Translations under genes and position numbers: made by a program
The notes under the pieces: model-generated
Told to the model about the DNA's origin: nothing
The model's database searches: none
The model's input: the letters and a program-made list of their open reading frames with translations, nothing else
In this document: piece by piece, positions 1-7,647 of the stretch
Position numbering within the stretch: the first letter of the stretch is position 1
Layout: every line of letters begins with the position of its first letter
Assembly (NCBI RefSeq): GCF_000299895.1
Contig: NZ_AMRG01000005.1
Coordinates: 148,993 to 212,992, forward strand
Reading direction: 5' to 3'
Source: Idiomarina xiamenensis 10-D-4
Lineage (GTDB): Bacteria; Pseudomonadota; Gammaproteobacteria; Enterobacterales; Alteromonadaceae
Length of the DNA stretch: 64,000 nucleotides

Positions 1-2
1 GT

Positions 3-401
3 GCATCGCCACATCGCGCTTCGGCGCCGCTTCAGCAAACTAGCAGTTGTCGTAACTGTGTGGTCAGCGAGCAGATACAGGGTGAACAACAGCAACCGCA
101 GTTTGTGGTTATTTGGCGGGGTGTTGATGGCCAAGTGCAAGAGCGTTTTGATATCGATTTGCCCGCTGGTGCGTTTAAGGATCTGCAAGCGCTACAAACC
201 GATAAGATGCCGCGCCTGAATATTGCTGACGAAAAACTGAAGTCATCGCGTTTGGATACAACCCGCGAGGTCTTTCGTAATAGTGAACAAAGCGTGATCA
301 TTTATATCACGGTATTACGCGACGATAGCGACCAAATTATCGATGTCAGAGTCAATCAACTGAGCATGCCGCTGCGGCATGTTAAGCCGGGTCGGCTTTA
401 G
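3..401 (+). CDS. C-terminal part of an uncharacterised protein, start lies left of the window
   Basis: The reading frame is open from the left edge (frame starting at base 3) to a TAA at 399-401, so the real start lies outside the window; a GTG at base 60 is only an internal possibility. The visible ~132 residues have a mixed alpha/beta, hydrophilic composition with no membrane segment and two Cys near the left edge (SSCRNC). I recognise no family. It ends tail-to-tail with the next gene, overlapping by 4 bases. A function cannot be assigned. Confidence 0.6.
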   Translation, partial: ASPHRASAPLQQTSSCRNCVVSEQIQGEQQQPQFVVIWRGVDGQVQERFDIDLPAGAFKDLQALQTDKMPRLNIADEKLKSSRLDTTREVFRNSEQSVIIYITVLRDDSDQIIDVRVNQLSMPLRHVKPGRL

Positions 402-748
402 CGCTGCCGAATGCGGTAGCGGCGTGGCGACGACCAACTCACTTCACGAAAGTCACCAGACAGCAACTCCGGCTGTTCACGCAAATAGCTGAACACCTCT
501 GCTGGAGACCAGCCGTGACCGCCCATAAAGGGAATGTCTAGGTCGCGTAAAAGGCGTAACAAGCGGGCTTTATCGGCACGACCGTGGGTCGCTTTTTGAT
601 AGGCGATGGCATGGTTGTTAGCAGCATCGTGTTGCGGGCTAAAGCCGAGTTTCCGTAAGCTATCTCTGACTGTTTCATCGTAACAAAGCACACGGACGAA
701 ATCGGCGTCGGCTTGTTTAACGTAGGCCGCGGGTGTGGCAAGTGCCAT
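398..748 (-). CDS. Uncharacterised 116-residue protein
   Basis: Small soluble protein without signal peptide or membrane segment. It is rich in Arg/Asp with a dense basic patch in the middle (HGRADKARLLRLLRDLD) and ends in a basic tail (SSPRRYRIRQR). The ATG at 748 is preceded by AGGAGTAAG on the minus strand, a good ribosome binding site. The basic character would allow nucleic-acid contact, but this is only inference; I recognise no domain. It converges on the preceding gene with a 4-base overlap of the stop codons. Confidence 0.7.
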   Translation of the reverse strand: MALATPAAYVKQADADFVRVLCYDETVRDSLRKLGFSPQHDAANNHAIAYQKATHGRADKARLLRLLRDLDIPFMGGHGWSPAEVFSYLREQPELLSGDFREVSWSSPRRYRIRQR

Positions 749-896
749 AAGACTTACTCCTCTAGCTGTCCTACTGCAACGCTATTAAATTTCATAACGT
801 ATGGGTTATTGATACCGTAATGCCGTTTAAACACAATCATCTTTAACCAGTTTTACTTTAATTATAATGCTAACGTTATGGCTGCGGCGTTGTGAC

Positions 897-1148
897 TTAC
901 TTGACCTGTACCTTGCCACCGATGATTTTGTATGCCGGTGTACCGCGGATCAATGTCTCGCGAGCAAAGGCTTGCTGGCATTGCGGGCAAACGCCCGGGG
1001 TTTCAGTAAAATCTTCGCTAATACGCTCGATGAAGCATTTCACTAAAGCGCCTTTGCCGCCTTTACGATACTTAAAAAGCTTGGCTTTACAGCGGCTACA
1101 GGAGATATCGACGCTGCGTAGTGGCAGTTTTTTACGCGGTTTTGCCAT
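897..1148 (-). CDS. Small zinc-ribbon protein, 83 residues
   Basis: Two CxxC knuckles (CSRC near residue 18 and CPQC near residue 55) separated by a Lys-rich loop, flanked by basic termini (MAKPRKKLPLR at the start). This is the layout of a treble-clef or zinc-ribbon fold that probably binds one zinc ion. Proteins of this size and spacing occur in Shewanella relatives as conserved hypotheticals. It is cytoplasmic, with no signal peptide. A role in nucleic-acid binding is plausible from the charge but not shown. Confidence 0.75.
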   Translation of the reverse strand: MAKPRKKLPLRSVDISCSRCKAKLFKYRKGGKGALVKCFIERISEDFTETPGVCPQCQQAFARETLIRGTPAYKIIGGKVQVK

Positions 1149-1239
1149 AATAGGTATCAGTAGCTGGGGGGCGGCGTGTTGCAGGATGAGAGCAGCAAGG
1201 CTAACTCACTCGCCTTGCTGCTTGGTAAAGGCCACATTT

Positions 1240-1680
1240 TTAGTTATTCATGTACCATTTATCGTCGATCTTCTTCAGCGGTAATTCAGAGGTATCATCA
1301 CCACGTTTGGTGGTGATTAGGGCCGTTTTTCCGTCTTCGCTGACATCAACGTTTTCAACGGTAATGGTGGCGTTATTGGCGCGATTCATATCGTCTTCGA
1401 GCATTTTAGCGGCAAAAGTTTTACCATCCATGTTGTCAAATTGCGCTTCGCTAACGCCTAGCTTTTTCGCTAAAATCGTTTTCATCGGTGCGTTCTGGCG
1501 CATTTTATCAAGCTGCTGCTCGATTTGTTCAATAGACGGTTCGCTCATGTACTCGACGACACAATTATAATCTTGGTCATTCATGCAAGTGACAATGTTT
1601 TCGGCGGCTTCTTTGGCGCTTTCGCTGCCACAGCCGGCCAGTACCAGTAGGGCTGCAGGTAATAACAGTAATTTTTTCAT
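1240..1680 (-). CDS. Small lipoprotein, uncharacterised
   Basis: The ATG at 1680 gives a typical lipoprotein signal: MKKLLLLPAALLVLAGC with the lipobox LAGC, so Cys17 should be lipidated. The site AAAGGAAC lies just upstream on the minus strand. The frame is open another 51 codons upstream, but those residues are not signal-like and the lipobox decides the start. The mature ~130 residues contain two Cys (TCMNDQDYNC) that could form a disulfide, and a C-terminal beta-strand pattern ending in KIDDKWYMNN that recalls DUF4878/NTF2-like secreted proteins. That family guess is weak. Confidence 0.8.
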   Translation of the reverse strand: MKKLLLLPAALLVLAGCGSESAKEAAENIVTCMNDQDYNCVVEYMSEPSIEQIEQQLDKMRQNAPMKTILAKKLGVSEAQFDNMDGKTFAAKMLEDDMNRANNATITVENVDVSEDGKTALITTKRGDDTSELPLKKIDDKWYMNN

Positions 1681-1915
1681 GCTAATTGTTCCTTTATCGT
1701 TGATGATATCCCTATCACTACCACGATCATCGTGGCTGACCCGCGAAGATGTATCCTTAAGCGCGGCGCATAGGTTTGGTTGAATCCTATATAGGGTGCC
1801 ATTAAGACGTTGATATTTATAGGTGTATAACACAGTTTTTCGTTAAGATGGGTTAAAAATAAAGCCTTATCGTGAGCATCGCTGCACGGTGGTCAATGCA
1901 AGGGGAGTGTGAGTC

Positions 1916-3124
1916 ATGGCATTAACCGTATTAATTGCGCCCGATTCTTTTAAAGAAAGCCTATCGGCACTGGCGGTCTGTGAGGCGATTAGCGCCGGTA
2001 TTCAGCGTGCTGACCCGGACGTGACTTGTCTCTCGCTGCCGCTAGCGGATGGCGGCGAGGGTACGGTGGATGCGTTGCTGGCCGCTCACGCCGACAGCGC
2101 ACAGCGATATCAGAGCTGGGTGCAGGGGCCAATCAGCAACAACGATGACGACGTTAATTCAGTATGCGCCAGTTGGGGAGCATTTTCATCGACCGACAAT
2201 GGCGTGGTAGACACGGCGGTTATAGAAACCGCGGCAGCGTCGGGTCTGGCATTAGTCGCGGCGCAGCAGCGTGATGCTTTGGCGGCCAGCAGTTATGGTA
2301 CCGGTCAATTGTTGCGCGAAGCACTTAAATTGCCGCAGCTAAAACATATTGTGCTGGGGTTGGGCGGAAGCGCCAGCAGCGATGGCGGTGCCGGTTTGCT
2401 GCAAGCCTTGGGGGCGGTGCTCTATGACGACGATGAGCAGCCGCTCGAGCAAGGCATCGGCGGTGGAGCCTTAGCACGTTGTGCCCGCATCGATTGGCAA
2501 GGTATTTACGACGACCCAATCAGTTCACGTATTTTTAGTGTTGACGTCGAGCTGTTATGCGATGTCAGCAATCCGTTGTTGGGTGAGCAAGGTAGTGTTG
2601 CCGTGTTTGCGCCGCAAAAGGGAGCAAATAGTCAACAACAAGCGCAATTAGAAGCGGCGTTAACGCGCTATAATCAAGCCCTAGTACAAGCTTGTGGACG
2701 TGACGTTTGTGATATACCTGGCGCGGGTGCTGCGGGTGGTATCGCTGCGGCATTGCTGGCACTGTGTCAGGCGCATATAAGCGGCGGTATTGATCGAGTT
2801 CTAGCGCAACTGAATTTTGACCGTTTGCTACAGCAAGCCGATTTGGTTATTACCGGTGAGGGCCGCATCGACAGCCAGAGCCTGCAAGGCAAAGTACCGA
2901 TTGGCGTTGCTCAACGAGCACAGCAAGCCGGTAAGCCGGTGATCGCGTTAGTCGGCGCTTATCAGGGTGAGTTAAGCGCGTTTTATGAGCAGGGCATCAG
3001 CGCCGTGTTTAGTGTGGTTGATGGCCCCGCTGAGCTATCGCAAGCGCTGCGCAGCGGCGCTGTGAATGTAAGTCGTTGCGCAGAAAACTTGATGCGTAGT
3101 CTGCGCTTAGCGCTGCCACACTAA
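1916..3124 (+). CDS. garK: Glycerate 2-kinase, GarK/GlxK family
   Basis: Phosphorylates D-glycerate with ATP, most likely to 2-phosphoglycerate, feeding lower glycolysis. The start (VLIAPDSFKESLSA) and the ADGGEGT motif at residues 44-50 are hallmarks of this family, as are GLGGSASSDGGAG in the middle and ITGEGRIDSQS near residue 300. At 402 residues it is about 20 longer than the usual 380; an acidic insertion (SNNDDDVNSV, about residues 75-85) accounts for this. The ATG follows AGGGGAG. It stands alone rather than in a glucarate or glyoxylate operon. A glycerate-dehydrogenase-like protein is encoded 59 kb away at 61755, so a glycerate pathway is possible. Confidence 0.92.
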   Translation: MALTVLIAPDSFKESLSALAVCEAISAGIQRADPDVTCLSLPLADGGEGTVDALLAAHADSAQRYQSWVQGPISNNDDDVNSVCASWGAFSSTDNGVVDTAVIETAAASGLALVAAQQRDALAASSYGTGQLLREALKLPQLKHIVLGLGGSASSDGGAGLLQALGAVLYDDDEQPLEQGIGGGALARCARIDWQGIYDDPISSRIFSVDVELLCDVSNPLLGEQGSVAVFAPQKGANSQQQAQLEAALTRYNQALVQACGRDVCDIPGAGAAGGIAAALLALCQAHISGGIDRVLAQLNFDRLLQQADLVITGEGRIDSQSLQGKVPIGVAQRAQQAGKPVIALVGAYQGELSAFYEQGISAVFSVVDGPAELSQALRSGAVNVSRCAENLMRSLRLALPH

Positions 3125-3141
3125 CGTTGCTTGCGCGGCTG

Positions 3142-3987
3142 CTAATCTGCCGCTGGCGTTTTTTTATCGTCAACGGCGCTAGCCGCTGAGGATGATTGTT
3201 GCTGCAGCAGCGCTTTTAGCGCGATAATTTCGTTGTGCAAATCGGCGATAGTCGGCTGTTTGTCTTCAGGGTTTTTCAATAAGCGCTCTCTGGCATGCTC
3301 TTGTTCCATGACGTTCACCACGATGCCGATGACCATATTTAAAAACGCAAACGCGGTTAAAAAGATAAAACTCATGTAGTACAACCAGCTCCAGCCGTAC
3401 ACGTCCATGGTCTCGTACTGAATATCGGTCCAGTCTTCAAAGGTCATGATACGGAATAGCGTTAGCATCGAAATGGCAATATCGCCCCACAAATCGGGAT
3501 TAATATCGGCAAAAATGTAGCTACCGATGGCGGCGTAAATATAAAAAATGATGAACATCAGCAACAGCACATAACCCAACTGTGGTAGGGCTTTTAACAA
3601 CGAGTTAATTAACACCCGTAATTCTGGCACCACCGACACCATTCGCAGTACCCGAAACACCCGCACTAGGCGAGCGAGCAACGCCATTTCACTGTCTTGA
3701 ACCGGAATCAAACTGATCACCACCACCAAGGTGTCGAAGATATTCCAGCCCTTTTTAAAGAAGTGTCGTTTATCGTCATCGGCTAAAAAGCGAATGCTGA
3801 TTTCGAGCAAAAAGAACACAGTAATGAAGACATCCAACAGTGCGGTTAACGACATCGCTGAGGCCGGTAATTCGTAGGTTTTTGCGCCAATTTCTAACGC
3901 CGAAATGATGATCACCGCGACCACGGCAAATTCGAACACACGATTATCTTTTAACTTCACCAAACGCGATTGCAACGACTCAAACAT
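3142..3987 (-). CDS. Bacterial voltage-gated cation channel (BacNav/NaChBac type)
   Basis: A single six-helix ion-transport domain that would form a homotetramer. S4 carries regularly spaced arginines (RLVRVFRVLRM), the voltage sensor. The pore loop reads LFRIMTFEDWTDI, followed by S6 (AFLNMVIGIVVNVM) as in NaChBac/NavAb, and a short C-terminal coiled-coil-like helix (IADLHNEIIALKALLQQQ). The selectivity filter is TFEDWTD where sodium-selective relatives have TLESWS, so it carries extra Asp residues (see findings). ATG 3987 is chosen because a TATAAT-like -10 hexamer lies directly upstream of the alternative TTG at 4020. 281 residues is normal for the family. Confidence 0.88.
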   Translation of the reverse strand: MFESLQSRLVKLKDNRVFEFAVVAVIIISALEIGAKTYELPASAMSLTALLDVFITVFFLLEISIRFLADDDKRHFFKKGWNIFDTLVVVISLIPVQDSEMALLARLVRVFRVLRMVSVVPELRVLINSLLKALPQLGYVLLLMFIIFYIYAAIGSYIFADINPDLWGDIAISMLTLFRIMTFEDWTDIQYETMDVYGWSWLYYMSFIFLTAFAFLNMVIGIVVNVMEQEHARERLLKNPEDKQPTIADLHNEIIALKALLQQQSSSAASAVDDKKTPAAD

Positions 3988-4065
3988 ACAGGCACCCAGA
4001 CAGTTGCTGATACGAACCAAAGCTGGCGATTATACAACGAACCAAGCGGCGCGCTAGGCGGCCAT

Positions 4066-4092
4066 AAAAAAAGCAGCCAAATGGCCGCCGCT
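4066..4092 (-). terminator. Rho-independent terminator of the 5.3-4.1 kb gene pair
   Basis: On the minus strand a 6-bp stem (AGCGGC with GCTGCT, one G-T pair) is followed by a run of seven T. The same bases are also part of a 9-bp inverted repeat (GGCGGCCAT / ATGGCCGCC). It lies 6 bases beyond the stop of the gene ending at 4098. Confidence 0.6.
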
Positions 4093-4097
4093 TATCG

Positions 4098-4877
4098 TTA
4101 CTCAGGCGTTAATCGATAGCCCTCATAGCGTTCCAGTAACTGTTTTAGCTCACCAACGATGCCTTGAACGCTATAGCTATAGTTCAAAAACTTAGATCGA
4201 ACCTGATCTCGCTTATCGGTCATCTGCAAACCTTTTTCGACTAACGTAAGGATCTGATCTCTGAGGCTGCACATGTAATCGGTGTTTTCGAGCAGTTTGA
4301 CGTATCGGCTAAAGCATCCGGACTCCACCTCAGGCCATAATTTAAAGCTATTACGGCTGCTAATACGCCAGTTCTTTATGTAGCCGAACTGTTCATCAAG
4401 CGCTGCCTGCACTGCTGTCCATTCTTCTGCGGATAAGCCTTTATGCAATTGCGTATCTAAATACGACTGTAAATCGGCTAGTCGGTTTCGTGGGGAGGTT
4501 GCTCGCGGATTTGCAAATGCACGCAGCGATATCGGCTGATGACGTATTGTTTCAAAGTCGCTGAACCAGGTGACTAACTTCCGCAGTATGTCATCGATCT
4601 GCGTATGTAGTTGCTCGATTTTATCATCGGATGTCTGCACATAATGTGCTTCCTTATCAGAAATAATCGCCGATAGTTGTCTCTGTGTTATGGCCAGCGC
4701 GTAACGCGCATATTGATCCGCGAGTTCCTTTTCTCTAGGGCTGCTTGAGGCTTCAATAAATTCGGCGGCGTTAAGCAGCTCGGTGTATGCTTGCTCTGAT
4801 TGCTTGTTATTGAGCAATGTTAGTGCCGCGTGTCCAGCTTGCAATAGCCGCTCTTCGATCGTGAACGAGATTGTCAT
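4098..4877 (-). CDS. Uncharacterised soluble helical protein
   Basis: 259 residues, predominantly helical and charged, with no signal peptide or membrane segment. There are heptad-like stretches (KIEQLHTQIDDILRKL, and VGELKQLLERYEGY near the end). The ATG at 4877 overlaps the stop of the upstream DUF3617 gene by one base (TAATG), so translation is probably coupled; the longer frame to 4898 would lie inside that gene. I recognise no family. Coupling to an exported protein does not by itself reveal a function. Confidence 0.72.
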   Translation of the reverse strand: MTISFTIEERLLQAGHAALTLLNNKQSEQAYTELLNAAEFIEASSSPREKELADQYARYALAITQRQLSAIISDKEAHYVQTSDDKIEQLHTQIDDILRKLVTWFSDFETIRHQPISLRAFANPRATSPRNRLADLQSYLDTQLHKGLSAEEWTAVQAALDEQFGYIKNWRISSRNSFKLWPEVESGCFSRYVKLLENTDYMCSLRDQILTLVEKGLQMTDKRDQVRSKFLNYSYSVQGIVGELKQLLERYEGYRLTPE

Positions 4878-5335
4878 TATTGCTCGCCGTGCGGGCACTG
4901 AGCGGCCACCCAGCGGGCCTCTTGGTAAGTGGTTAGAGTGGCGTCGCCGCTGGTCTGCATGGTGCTGGAGTAGTGGGTACTGTCGTGAATCGTGACTTTG
5001 CCGCTTAAGCTAAGCAAGCGCTCGCCGCGCTGGCATTGCGCCGATGTCACAATGGCATCACCGTCGCGCTCAATGCTCATTTCTGTGCAGTCTAACTGCT
5101 GCCAACGCTTACGCATCGCCAGCGTCATATCCGCTGCATCCTCGGCCGACACACATTGCGCCAGCGTCTTCTCGCGCTTGAGCTGTTCAGGCAACTGCTC
5201 GCTGTCCATAGACTGCGTGATCTGCCACAAACCGGGCTTAATGTCCGCCGCTAACGCAGGAGTTGAGAGCATTGCCGTTAGCGACAAAACCAACGCTTTT
5301 ACCGCGCTGCCATACCAGTATTGATGTTTATCCAT
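4877..5335 (-). CDS. DUF3617 family exported protein
   Basis: An N-terminal signal peptide (VLSLTAMLSTPALAA) is followed directly by the family signature DIKPGLWQITQSMDS. Further on are CVSAEDAADM, which resembles the conserved Cys-containing segment, and a C-terminal beta-rich half with a second Cys pair. Family members are periplasmic or secreted proteins of unknown function of about 150 residues, so 152 is typical. It is the first gene of a two-gene unit with the helical protein downstream. Confidence 0.82.
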   Translation of the reverse strand: MDKHQYWYGSAVKALVLSLTAMLSTPALAADIKPGLWQITQSMDSEQLPEQLKREKTLAQCVSAEDAADMTLAMRKRWQQLDCTEMSIERDGDAIVTSAQCQRGERLLSLSGKVTIHDSTHYSSTMQTSGDATLTTYQEARWVAAQCPHGEQ

Positions 5336-5405
5336 AAATTCCTCTTAAGCAACGTATGGGGAGTTTCTGAAAAACAAGTCAGTATCAGCACCTGTTACAT
5401 GCTAC

Positions 5406-6758
5406 TTAGCGCAGCGTCACAAACTCCTCGGCAGAGGTCGGATGCAGGGCGACGGTGTTGTCGAAGTCGGCTTTAGTGGCGCCCATGTTCATGGCGACGG
5501 CGAAGCCTTGTAAGATTTCGTCCATGCCTTCACCGATGCCGTGAATGCCGATGACCTTTTCTTCTTTACCGACACAAATCAGTTTGAAGTAGCTTAACGC
5601 GCGATACGGCGTGACCGCATTGTACATGGCGGCAAACGAGGATTTGTAAATCTTCAATTGTTGCTCGCCATATTTAACCTTGGCTTCTTCTTCGGTCAGG
5701 CCGACGGTGCCGATGGTGGGGTGACTGAACACCACGGTCGGGATATTTTCATAATTAAAGTGGGCGTTTGGCTTATTATTGAACAAGCGTTCGGCTAACT
5801 GGCGACCGGCTTTAATGGCGACCGGCGTTAACTGTGCCCGACCGGTGATATCGCCGACAGCGTAGATACCTTGCACGTTGGTGTTTTGGTACAAATCGGT
5901 GCGAATATAGCCATCGCTATCGACGTCGACACCGGTGCATTCGATGTTAATTTTATCGGTCGCGGGTACGCGGCCAATGGCCCACACCAAACAATCAAAG
6001 CCGCTATAGCTATCGCCGTTGGTAAAATGCAGGGTGAGCGTACCATCGTCGGCTTGCTCGACTTTGTCGATGGTGCACTGGGTATGTAAGTGCTGGCCGT
6101 CTTGCGCCATGCGCTCCAATAAGCCGTCGGTGATATCGCGGTCAAAATCACGCAGCGGACGGTCATGGCGCACAAACAAGTGAGATTCGGTGCCTAAATG
6201 ATGGAATACGCCGGCGATTTCGACGGCAATATAACCAGCACCGATGACGGCAGCCTTTTTCGGTTGCTCGGTTAAGGCAAAAAAGCCATCAGAGTCGATG
6301 CCTAACTCGGCGCCTTTAACGTCAGGGATCATCGGCCGACCGCCAGTGGCGATGGTAATGTGGTCCGCGGTGATTTGCTCACCGTTGACTTCCACCGTGT
6401 GGTTGTCGACAAACTTAGCAAAACCCTCGATGTATTCCACGCCGTTGTTCTGGAAACCGCGATGGTAGCCGCCGTGAATTCGCTCAATGTAAGCCTCGCG
6501 ATTGTTGACCATGGTGGCCCAATCAAACGCTTGCTGTTCGACCTTAAAGCCGTAGGCTTGTGAATATTTGATTGCTTCGGCAACGTGAGCGCCATACCAC
6601 ATGACTTTTTTCGGCACGCAGCCGACGTTGACGCAGGTACCACCGACACTGTTGGCCTCGATGACTGCCGCTTTAGCGCCGTGCATGGCGGCACGGTTAG
6701 CCGAGGCGATACCGCCACTACCTGCACCAATACTTAAATAGTCATAATGTCTGCTCAT
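5406..6758 (-). CDS. gor: Glutathione-disulfide reductase
   Basis: NADPH-dependent reduction of glutathione disulfide in the cytoplasm. The FAD-binding GAGSGG is at residues 11-16 and the redox disulfide [13 protein letters not shown] has Cys42 and Cys47. A second Rossmann motif, [11 protein letters not shown], is followed by the NADPH-type arginines ([10 protein letters not shown]). The C-terminal interface ends [12 protein letters not shown], carrying the active-site His-Glu pair. The length of 450 matches E. coli Gor. A site GGAGTAACCA precedes the ATG. It is apparently transcribed alone. Confidence 0.97.
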   Translation of the reverse strand: MSRHYDYLSIGAGSGGIASANRAAMHGAKAAVIEANSVGGTCVNVGCVPKKVMWYGAHVAEAIKYSQAYGFKVEQQAFDWATMVNNREAYIERIHGGYHRGFQNNGVEYIEGFAKFVDNHTVEVNGEQITADHITIATGGRPMIPDVKGAELGIDSDGFFALTEQPKKAAVIGAGYIAVEIAGVFHHLGTESHLFVRHDRPLRDFDRDITDGLLERMAQDGQHLHTQCTIDKVEQADDGTLTLHFTNGDSYSGFDCLVWAIGRVPATDKINIECTGVDVDSDGYIRTDLYQNTNVQGIYAVGDITGRAQLTPVAIKAGRQLAERLFNNKPNAHFNYENIPTVVFSHPTIGTVGLTEEEAKVKYGEQQLKIYKSSFAAMYNAVTPYRALSYFKLICVGKEEKVIGIHGIGEGMDEILQGFAVAMNMGATKADFDNTVALHPTSAEEFVTLR

Positions 6759-6929
6759 TGGTTACTCCTGTTTTGCCTCAACAACGAGCTAAACTGATTG
6801 GCGTCCGTTCATCGGCCGCCGTGACGTTGTTATGATGGCTTAAATCGACTTGCAAGAAAGTGCTAGTATGTTGGCGTAATTTCAGTACGCTTGCAATTTT
6901 TCAGGCGCGATATCAGCACGGATTATTCG

Positions 6930-7637
6930 ATGGACCTCATCTATTCTATCAATCGCAGTCGCCGCCGCCGCAACTTAGCCATTCAAGTTCGGCAGGGTGA
7001 AGTGCGGGTATTAGCACCACAGCGCTTGAGTACTGCGCATATCGAACAGTTTGTGCAAAGCAAGCAAGCGTGGATACGCGGCCATTTACAACGCCAGCAA
7101 CAACAGCAGGCGCGCCTAGCACTGCGCAACTGGTGTGATGGTGAAACGCTACAATGGCTGGGGCAGCCGCTGCGTTTAACCTTATCCAGCGGCATGCCAA
7201 GTAGTTGCCAAGCCAGCGCTAACGAGCTGCAGGTGCGCTTATCGCCACGGGTAAAAAATCGGCAAGCACAGACCCAAAAACGCGTTGAAGATTGGTATAA
7301 AGCGCAAGCTCAGCAGTGGTTAGATAGCTTTGCTGCGCATTGGCAGCAACAAGCCGCCGCTTGGCAACCGCAACAATGGCAAGTAGCAAGTTTCACCGCT
7401 AAATGGGGCTGCTGTACCGCGAACGGCCGTCTACGATTGAACTGGCGCTTATGGTTAGCGCCAGAGTGGGTGGTGCGTTACGTGGTGATACACGAGTTGT
7501 GTCATTTGCGCCATTTTAACCATAGTCGCGCATTTTGGCGCTTAGTCGAGCAGCTCGAGCCGGATTACCGCGATGCCGAACGTTGGTTAAAAGAAAACGG
7601 CGGTAGCATACTGGACCGCCGTTTTCTGGCTTACTGA
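6930..7637 (+). CDS. YgjP/SprT-like M48-type metallopeptidase (DUF45)
   Basis: Predicted zinc-dependent metal hydrolase. The active-site helix VIHELCHLRHFNHSRAFW contains the HExxH motif (HELCH) with a third His ligand downstream, and the C-terminal part (LVEQLEPDYRDAERWLKENG) is characteristic of the family. ATG 6930 (MDLIYSINRSRRRR) matches where relatives begin; the frame continues upstream to a TTG at 6891 without a better site. 235 residues is normal. A terminator-like hairpin lies inside its last codons. The biological substrate is unknown. Confidence 0.85.
   Translation: MDLIYSINRSRRRRNLAIQVRQGEVRVLAPQRLSTAHIEQFVQSKQAWIRGHLQRQQQQQARLALRNWCDGETLQWLGQPLRLTLSSGMPSSCQASANELQVRLSPRVKNRQAQTQKRVEDWYKAQAQQWLDSFAAHWQQQAAAWQPQQWQVASFTAKWGCCTANGRLRLNWRLWLAPEWVVRYVVIHELCHLRHFNHSRAFWRLVEQLEPDYRDAERWLKENGGSILDRRFLAY
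7592..7627. terminator. Hairpin inside the 3' coding end of the metallopeptidase gene
   Basis: A perfect 13-bp inverted repeat (AGAAAACGGCGGT / ACCGCCGTTTTCT) with a 10-base loop. Its A-rich left arm and T-rich right arm let it serve as an intrinsic terminator in either direction. It lies within codons for ENGGSILDRRF of the plus-strand gene, only 20 bases from the stop of the converging peptidase gene. Confidence 0.6.
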
Positions 7638-7647
7638 TTATTGTCGG

